DNA from: Akkermansia muciniphila
GTDB taxonomy: Bacteria > Verrucomicrobiota > Verrucomicrobiia > Opitutales > Opitutaceae
Length of the DNA: 32,069 nucleotides
Direction: 5' to 3'
Assembly: GCA_945874545.1 (NCBI GenBank)
Contig: CAMCHD010000006.1
Span: 1 to 32,069 of the forward strand
Below the pieces are notes generated by a model. The model saw only the letters and a program-made list of their open reading frames with translations. It was not told the origin of the DNA and did not search any database. The position numbers and the translations under genes are program-made. Shown here piece after piece: positions 27,100 through 32,069 of the stretch; within the stretch, counting starts at the first letter, position 1; each line of letters begins with the position of its first letter.

Positions 27100-27957
27100 T
27101 CAGGCGTAATCGATAAAATCGCGGGCCAGGCGCTGGTAGAAGCCGACGCCGACCACGAGCACGACGAGCGTCACGGCCACGGACAGGGCGTAGGCGCCGG
27201 GCTGGACGCCGGACGTGCCGAGCAGGGTGGCGCGGAAGGCCTCGATGACGGGCGCGACGGGGTTCACCGCCGCCAGCCAGCGCCAGCGTTCGGGGATTTG
27301 CGAGATGGGGTAGATCACCGGGGTCACATACAACAGCAGGTTCAGGAAAAACGGGGCGACCTGTTGGAAGTCGCGGTATTTCGCGGTCACGGCGGAGAGG
27401 AGCAGGCCGGAGCCGAGGGCGAGCAGTCCCAGGTGGAGGAACAACAAGGGCAGAAGCAGGGCGCCCCAGCCCGGGCGGGCCGCGAACTCCGGGTTTTTCA
27501 GCACGGTGAAGACAAACATCGCGGTAAACGTGAACAACTGGACGCCGGCGGCGGCGAGATTGGACACCGCGAGGGCGAGCGGCACGACGAGGCGGGGAAA
27601 GTAGACTTTGCTGAACAGGCCGTAGTTGCCGCGCAGGGTGTTGCTGGTGGCGTTCAGGGTCTGGTTAAAATAATTCCACCCGAGCAGACCGCAGAGGTAA
27701 AAAAGCGAGGGCGGGATGCCGTCGGTGGCCACGCCGAGCACGCGCCCGAAGACGAAGCCGAACACCACGGCGGTGACCACCGGGGTGACCATGGCCCAGG
27801 CGGGGCCGAGGATGGTCTGTTTGTAGCGCGCGACAAAATCCCGCCGGACGAGCAGCACGAGCAGGTCGCGGTAGTCGATCAGGCCGCGCCAATCGAGCCA
27901 GAGCCAGCCGTTGCGGGCGCGGATGCGGATCTCGATTTCGGGCGGGGCGGAGGACAT
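27100..27957 (-). CDS. wzm: Polysaccharide ABC exporter permease (ABC-2 type)
   Basis: Start at MSSAPPEIEIRIRARNGWLWLDWRGLIDYRDLLVLLVRRDFVARYKQTILGPAWAMVTPVV; 'LLLYVTPVIYPISQIPERWRWLAAVNPVAPVIEAFRATLLG'. Confidence 0.93.
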   Translation of the reverse strand: MSSAPPEIEIRIRARNGWLWLDWRGLIDYRDLLVLLVRRDFVARYKQTILGPAWAMVTPVVTAVVFGFVFGRVLGVATDGIPPSLFYLCGLLGWNYFNQTLNATSNTLRGNYGLFSKVYFPRLVVPLALAVSNLAAAGVQLFTFTAMFVFTVLKNPEFAARPGWGALLLPLLFLHLGLLALGSGLLLSAVTAKYRDFQQVAPFFLNLLLYVTPVIYPISQIPERWRWLAAVNPVAPVIEAFRATLLGTSGVQPGAYALSVAVTLVVLVVGVGFYQRLARDFIDYA

Positions 27958-27968
27958 GCGGGGAAAAA

Positions 27969-28520
27969 TCAGCTCAGCACGCGGGTGAGGACGGGCAGGA
28001 GGGCGGCGCCCTTGCGGCGCCAGTTCTCCAGCTTTTGCACCCGGGCGCGGAGCACGGCGGCCTCGGCGCGGGACAGGCCCTTGCCGGCGGAGATCTCCGC
28101 CCCCACCCGGTCGAGCCGCTGGCGGCCGTGTTCGAGGTGCGGGCTGATGCGGTCGCGCAGCAGCCCGCCGACCAGGGTGCGCAGCTCCGTCTCGGGTTCG
28201 AAATACTCGCGACGGTCGTCGGGCAGACCGGCCGCGCGGATGGCGCCGAGGCTCCTCAGGGTGCGCAGCCCCTGGCTGACCGAACCCTTGCTGAGGGCGA
28301 GGCGATCCACGATGTCCTGAAACGACAGCGGGCGTGGCGAGGCGTAGAGCACGCCGTAGATCTCGCCGAGGGAGCGCGGAACGCCGAGCGCCTCCGCGGC
28401 GGCGACAAAAAGCTCGATAAAGCGCGCCTGCACCGGCTCGAGCGCGGGCGGGGTCGCGCTCACCGCGCCGGCCGCGGACGGCGCGGCGGGAGGTGGCGAG
28501 GACGAGGCGGAGGTGGGCAC
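27969..28520 (-). CDS. GbsR/MarR-like winged-helix transcriptional regulator
   Basis: 183 aa, GTG start; 'EALGVPRSLGEIYGVLYASPRPLSFQDIVDRLALSKGSVSQGLRTLRSLGAI' winged-helix region. Confidence 0.8.
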   Translation of the reverse strand: MPTSASSSPPPAAPSAAGAVSATPPALEPVQARFIELFVAAAEALGVPRSLGEIYGVLYASPRPLSFQDIVDRLALSKGSVSQGLRTLRSLGAIRAAGLPDDRREYFEPETELRTLVGGLLRDRISPHLEHGRQRLDRVGAEISAGKGLSRAEAAVLRARVQKLENWRRKGAALLPVLTRVLS

Positions 28521-28530
28521 GACGGGAGAT

Positions 28531-28554
28531 TTTGTTCAAAAAAAAATGAACAAA
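28531..28554. promoter_or_regulatory. Candidate operator: perfect inverted repeat TTTGTTCA-A8-TGAACAAA
   Basis: Read directly: tttgttca aaaaaaaa tgaacaaa; AT-rich island in very GC-rich sequence, about 10 nt upstream of the GTG start of the GbsR-like gene, in the divergent intergenic region. Confidence 0.6.
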
Positions 28555-28577
28555 TCAGGAGGGTCAAGGGGCAATGT

Positions 28578-28600
28578 CCGGCGCGCGGGGGGCGCGCCGG
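28578..28600 (+). promoter_or_regulatory. Candidate leader hairpin upstream of the ligase-like gene
   Basis: ccggcgcgc-ggggg-gcgcgccgg: perfect 9-bp stem with 5-nt loop, followed by ggcg-tgtttt-cgcc, in the region 5' of the ATG at 28651. Confidence 0.35.
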
Positions 28601-28650
28601 CGGCGTGTTTTCGCCTTTCGGTCGCGGCGGCCGGTGGCGAGGATCGGGGC

Positions 28651-30054
28651 ATGAGACCCGTCTCCCGCGCCCGCGAACGTGAAGCCGAGCCCGTTCCCGG
28701 GGCGGCGGAAAAGGTGGCGGTGGGCGGGGCGTGGTTGACGGTGGCGTTGACCACCTGGGGTTTCGCGGGGCGGGCGTCCTGGGCGCCCTTTGCGTTTACC
28801 TGCTGCGCGGCGGCGACGGCGTTGTTGACCGCGTGGTGCGTTTGGCGGGAGGGCTTGCGGGTGAAGGTCGGGCCCTTTGTGCCGCTCGGCCTCCTGCTGG
28901 CCTACGTCGGCGTGGGGCTGCTCAATCCCAGCCACTACCGGGATGGCGGCGCGCTGGTGGTGTGGGTGAGGCGCGCGGACTGGATCGAGTGGCTGCCCTC
29001 CACGGTGGATCGCGTCGCGACGCTGGGCGCGGTGTTGCCCTGGGCGGCGGCGCTGGCCCTGGGCGGGGCGCTGCGGCAGGCGCGTCTGGGGCGGACGGCG
29101 ACGCGGTGGTTGTGGGCGGCGCTCCTCGCGCACGGGCTGGTGGTCGCCTTGGTCGGCGCATATTTTTTCGTCACCCGCGATCCCCGGATGCTGGGTTTCG
29201 TGGTGGCGCGGCACGGGTATCACTTTTCCTCCTTTGTCTACCGCAACCACTGGGCGGCCTACGCGGTCTTGTTGATGGCGGTGGGCTTGGGTTTCGCCTT
29301 CTCGGCCCTGCGGCGGTGGCGGGCGGGGGGCGGGCCGGCGGACCGGGCCTTGGCGGGCTTCGGGGCGGCGGTTCTGCTGGCGGTCACGATTCCGATGCCG
29401 GGGTCGCGGTCGGGGACGGTGATGGCGCTCGGTTTGCTTGGCGCGGCCCTGCTCGGCATCGCCTGGCTGGGCCGGAGGCAGGCGGGGCGACGGGGGGATG
29501 ACGAAGGCCGAGGGGCCAAGCTCTGGGCGATCGCGGGCTTTGTCGCGGTGGTGCTCGTGGCGGGGGCCTTTTTTAACCGCGGCCAGGTGCGCGAGCACTG
29601 GGGGCGGACGGTGCGCGAGGTCTCGGGTCTGGCGCAGGGCGCGGAAAATCTGCGCGTTTCCCTGACCCGGGACACGGTGCGGATGGCGCTGGACCGGCCG
29701 GTCTGGGGCTGGGGTCTGGGCTCCTACCTCATCGTGTTTCCCCAGTATCAGGGGGATTATCTCCGCGACTCGCGGGGGCGCATCACCAGCAAGCTGGTCC
29801 ATGCCCACAACGACTGGGCGCAGATCTGGGCCGAACTCGGTCTGGTCGGCGGAGCGATTCTCTGGATCCCGGCGGGCTGGCTCGGGTGGCGTGTTTTCCG
29901 CACCCGCGGCGTGGGCGTGCGTTGGACGGCGGGCGGGCTGGGCCTGATCGCGGTCTACGGGCTGGTGGATTTTCCGGCGCACTGCCCGGCGGTGTTGTTC
30001 CTCGGCGTGACGCTCCTCGCCAGCGCGGCGGAGCCGTCCGAGCGGCGCGAGTAG
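28651..30054 (+). CDS. O-antigen ligase (WaaL/Wzy_C)-like polytopic membrane protein
   Basis: Start at MRPVSRAREREAEP (ATG 28651); multiple TM segments; 'FVYRNHWAAYAVLLMAVGLGF', 'IPMPGSRSGTVMALGLLGAALLG', 'RPVWGWGLGSYLIVFPQYQGDYLRDSRGRITSKLVHAHNDWAQIWAELGLVGGAILW', the H(A)HN(D)-E-G pattern of the Wzy_C family. Confidence 0.88.
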   Translation: MRPVSRAREREAEPVPGAAEKVAVGGAWLTVALTTWGFAGRASWAPFAFTCCAAATALLTAWCVWREGLRVKVGPFVPLGLLLAYVGVGLLNPSHYRDGGALVVWVRRADWIEWLPSTVDRVATLGAVLPWAAALALGGALRQARLGRTATRWLWAALLAHGLVVALVGAYFFVTRDPRMLGFVVARHGYHFSSFVYRNHWAAYAVLLMAVGLGFAFSALRRWRAGGGPADRALAGFGAAVLLAVTIPMPGSRSGTVMALGLLGAALLGIAWLGRRQAGRRGDDEGRGAKLWAIAGFVAVVLVAGAFFNRGQVREHWGRTVREVSGLAQGAENLRVSLTRDTVRMALDRPVWGWGLGSYLIVFPQYQGDYLRDSRGRITSKLVHAHNDWAQIWAELGLVGGAILWIPAGWLGWRVFRTRGVGVRWTAGGLGLIAVYGLVDFPAHCPAVLFLGVTLLASAAEPSERRE

Positions 30055-30081
30055 GGCGGGGCGCGCGCCCCGGCCTCCGGC

Positions 30082-31011
30082 TCAGGCTTCGAGGCCGAAC
30101 ACGGCGCGTGCGTAGGCCTCGGGGGCGAAGGGCTGCAGGTCCTCCTTTTGCTCGCCCAGGCCGACGTAGTGGATGGGCAACTTCAATGCGCGCCAGATGC
30201 CGACGACGGCGCCGCCGCGGCTGGTGCCGTCGAGCTTGGTCACGACCAGGCCGGTGAGGCCGAAACTTTTGTGGAAGACGCGGGCCTGCTCGATGGAGTT
30301 GCTGCCGAGCGAGCCGTCGACCACGAGCCAGGCGAAGTGGGGGGCGGAGGGGTCGAGTTTTTGCAGCACGCGGCGGATCTTGGCCAGTTCCTGCATGAGG
30401 TTGTCCTTGGTGTGGAGTCGGCCGGCGGTGTCGATGATCACGACGTCCTTGCCCCGGCTCTTGCCCGCCTGGAGGGCGTCGAAGGCGACGGCGGCGGCGT
30501 CGGCGCCGGTGTGGCTGGCGACGACATCGAGCCCGAGGCGGTCGGCCCAGGTCTTCAGCTGCTCGACGGCGGCGGCGCGGAAGGTGTCGCACGCGGCGAC
30601 GAGCACGGACTTGCCCTCCTGCTGCAGGGACCAGGCGAGTTTGGCGGTGGTGGTGGTCTTGCCGGAGCCGTTCACCCCGATCATCACCACGACGGCGGGC
30701 GAGCCGTCGGGGCGGCGCCGGAGATCGGGTGCGCCGGCGCTTCCGGCGAGGACGCGGGTGAGCACGGCGGCGCCGAGTTCGGCGGCCTGTTTGCCCTTGA
30801 GTTCGGGGTCCTTGCGGTAGGCCTCCTTGATCTCGGCGAGGATCTCGCCGGTGGTCTCGACGCCGAAGTCGGCCGTGATGAGGGCTTCCTCCAGCTCCTC
30901 CAGCGAGGAGGCGTCGATGCGTCGGCCGCCGAAGAGGGAGCGGGTGGTGCCGGCGATGGCGGCGACGGTCTTGGCGAGTCCGTCGCGGAATTTTTTGAAT
31001 AGGCCAAACAT
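30082..31011 (-). CDS. ftsY: Signal recognition particle receptor FtsY
   Basis: 309 aa; 'GVNGSGKTTTTAKLAWSL', 'AACDTFRAAAVEQLKTWADRLG', 'VVIIDTAGRLHTKDNLMQEL', 'TGLVVTKLDGTSRGGAVVGIWRALKLPIHYVGLGEQKEDLQPF'. Confidence 0.97.
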   Translation of the reverse strand: MFGLFKKFRDGLAKTVAAIAGTTRSLFGGRRIDASSLEELEEALITADFGVETTGEILAEIKEAYRKDPELKGKQAAELGAAVLTRVLAGSAGAPDLRRRPDGSPAVVVMIGVNGSGKTTTTAKLAWSLQQEGKSVLVAACDTFRAAAVEQLKTWADRLGLDVVASHTGADAAAVAFDALQAGKSRGKDVVIIDTAGRLHTKDNLMQELAKIRRVLQKLDPSAPHFAWLVVDGSLGSNSIEQARVFHKSFGLTGLVVTKLDGTSRGGAVVGIWRALKLPIHYVGLGEQKEDLQPFAPEAYARAVFGLEA

Positions 31012-31013
31012 TT

Positions 31014-31139
31014 ATGTGGAAGACTGGAAACGGAAGGGGGCGGATGGGGAAGACGGGAAACGGAAAGGGAATGTGGAAGGCTGGAAGTGGGCAGGAAGTT
31101 AAATTCGGTGAATGTGGAAGGCTGGAAACGGAAGGGAAG
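31014..31139. repeat. Four degenerate copies of a GTGGAAG(A/G)CTGGAAACGGAAGGG-like unit
   Basis: Approximate copies at 31014-31039 (atgtggaagactggaaacggaaggg), 31044-31070 (tggggaagacgggaaacggaaaggga), 31071-31095 (atgtggaaggctggaagtgggcagg) and 31112-31139 (atgtggaaggctggaaacggaagggaagg). Confidence 0.75.
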
Positions 31140-31148
31140 GGAACGGGC

Positions 31149-31529
31149 TTATTGGCGGCCGGGGCCCACGCGTTTGATGGTGAGGGGGTGGGTGGCGATG
31201 TTGAGGATCATGCCTTCGGCGAGACGGGCGGCTTTCATTTGTGAACGGGCGATGGCGAAAAAGATATCCTCCAGGTCGCGCACGGCCTTCAACTCGACGA
31301 GAAAAACGCCTTCGACGACCAAATCCAAGCGGTGCTCGCCGACCTCGATGTCGCGATGGAGGATGCGGACGGGCTTTTGCTGTTCGAAGCGCAGACCCCG
31401 CGCGGCCAGTTCCACGCAAAGCGCGTTTTCATAAACTTTCTCCACGAAACCAGGCCCTAGCGCGGTGTGCACCGCGAGGGCCGCGGCGATGATTCTTTCG
31501 CTGAGGTCGCGGTGTCCGAGATCGGTCAT
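31149..31529 (-). CDS. GxxExxY-family protein
   Basis: 126 aa; 'LSERIIAAALAVHTALGPGFVEKVYENALCVELAARGLRFEQQKPV', 'HRLDLVVEGVFLVELKAV': the GxxExxY motif (GFVEKVY) and PD-(D/E)xK-like spacing. Confidence 0.92.
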   Translation of the reverse strand: MTDLGHRDLSERIIAAALAVHTALGPGFVEKVYENALCVELAARGLRFEQQKPVRILHRDIEVGEHRLDLVVEGVFLVELKAVRDLEDIFFAIARSQMKAARLAEGMILNIATHPLTIKRVGPGRQ

Positions 31530-31554
31530 TTTCCAGATTTCCCGCTTTCCACAT
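31529..31554. repeat. Inverted counterpart of the 31014-31139 repeat unit on the other side of the GxxExxY gene
   Basis: tttccagatttcccgctttccacat; reverse complement atgtggaaagcgggaaatctggaaa resembles the left-side unit atgtggaaggctggaaa. Confidence 0.55.
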
Positions 31555-31576
31555 CGAAGCCGGCTGAGACCGATCC

Positions 31577-32035
31577 TCAGGTCACCTTGCGGGCGTCGCG
31601 GCCGACGTGGTCCTTGAGTTTGTCGAGGATGCCGTTGATGAAGCGTTTGGCGTCGGCGTTGGAGAAGAGCTTGGAGAGATCGATGGCCTCGTTGATCGAC
31701 ACCACGGGCGGGATGTCGGTGCGGTGCATCATCTCGAAGATCGCCAGGCGGAGGATGGCGAGGTCGATTTTGGCGATGCGCTCGAAGTCCCAGTTCTTGG
31801 CCAGACCGCGGATGCGGCCGTCGATCTCGTCGCAGTGCTCGATCACGCCGTGGATCAGCTCCTCGCCAAACGAATAGTGGTCGCGGGGTTTGCCGTCGAC
31901 CGCCTCGAGGTTGGCGAAAAACACGGCCAGGTCGTCGGGCAGGTGCGCGGGGCGGTTGAGGCTCCAGGCGTAGAGGTATTGAAGGGCGGCGACGCGGCCA
32001 TCGCGGCGTTTGGCGAACACGGCTTTGTTGCTCAT
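31577..32035 (-). CDS. nusB: Transcription antitermination factor NusB
   Basis: 152 aa; 'RRDGRVAALQYLYAWSLN', 'RIAKIDLAILRLAIFEMMHRTDIPPVVSINEAIDLSKLFSNADAKRFINGILDKL', canonical NusB C-terminus. Confidence 0.95.
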   Translation of the reverse strand: MSNKAVFAKRRDGRVAALQYLYAWSLNRPAHLPDDLAVFFANLEAVDGKPRDHYSFGEELIHGVIEHCDEIDGRIRGLAKNWDFERIAKIDLAILRLAIFEMMHRTDIPPVVSINEAIDLSKLFSNADAKRFINGILDKLKDHVGRDARKVT

Positions 32036-32069
32036 CTCAGGAAAGGGAACGGTGGAGGGCGGCCATCTC

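Noticed and set aside
28564-29982. 472-aa minus-strand ORF
   Set aside because: Antisense of the ligase-like membrane protein; same Arg/Gln/His/Pro-rich artefact.
31014-31139. Possible CRISPR-like array
   Set aside because: Units are degenerate, irregularly spaced and separated by few or no bases; no spacer structure or cas genes.
31099-31419. 106-aa minus-strand ORF and similar ORFs overlapping GxxExxY
   Set aside because: Out-of-frame with the clear GxxExxY protein; Arg/Pro-rich, and its C-terminus comes from the repeat region.
1-32069. Phage, defence island, transposon or biosynthetic NRPS/PKS content
   Set aside because: No integrase, transposase, phage structural, restriction/toxin-antitoxin or NRPS/PKS motifs recognised in any plausible ORF.

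Overview
High-GC bacterial window dominated by a large surface-polysaccharide (O-antigen/exopolysaccharide type) cluster. One nearly continuous minus-strand operon (about 27957 down to 3906, continuing in degraded form to position 1) carries roughly 17-18 glycosyltransferase domains of several folds (GT2, GT4/GT-B, GT8-like, HlpA-like, GT61), a Wzy/ligase-like polytopic protein, an NAD-dependent epimerase, a Gfo/Idh/MocA oxidoreductase and a Wzm/Wzt ABC exporter. Most gene boundaries are 4-nt ATGA/GTGA overlaps. The cluster is headed by a GbsR/MarR-like regulator, which is divergent from a second O-antigen-ligase-like membrane protein. Housekeeping ftsY and nusB flank the right side, with a GxxExxY gene between them. 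The most unusual items are: (i) a tandem expansion of one GT2 subfamily (four domains, two fused in one ORF) interleaved with GT61; (ii) decayed, inverted glycosyltransferase remnants plus an off-edge GT61 at 1-1008 that the ORF track does not show; (iii) a perfect AT-rich inverted repeat just upstream of the GbsR-like gene; (iv) a GxxExxY gene bracketed by inverted GTGGAA/TGGAAA-type repeats; (v) a lone convergent HTTM-like membrane gene interrupting the operon. The lineage looks like Verrucomicrobiota/Opitutaceae (inference from gene content and GC only, not verified). I see no CRISPR array, rRNA, tRNA or recognisable transposase. All family calls come from reading motifs in the translations; no database search was run.
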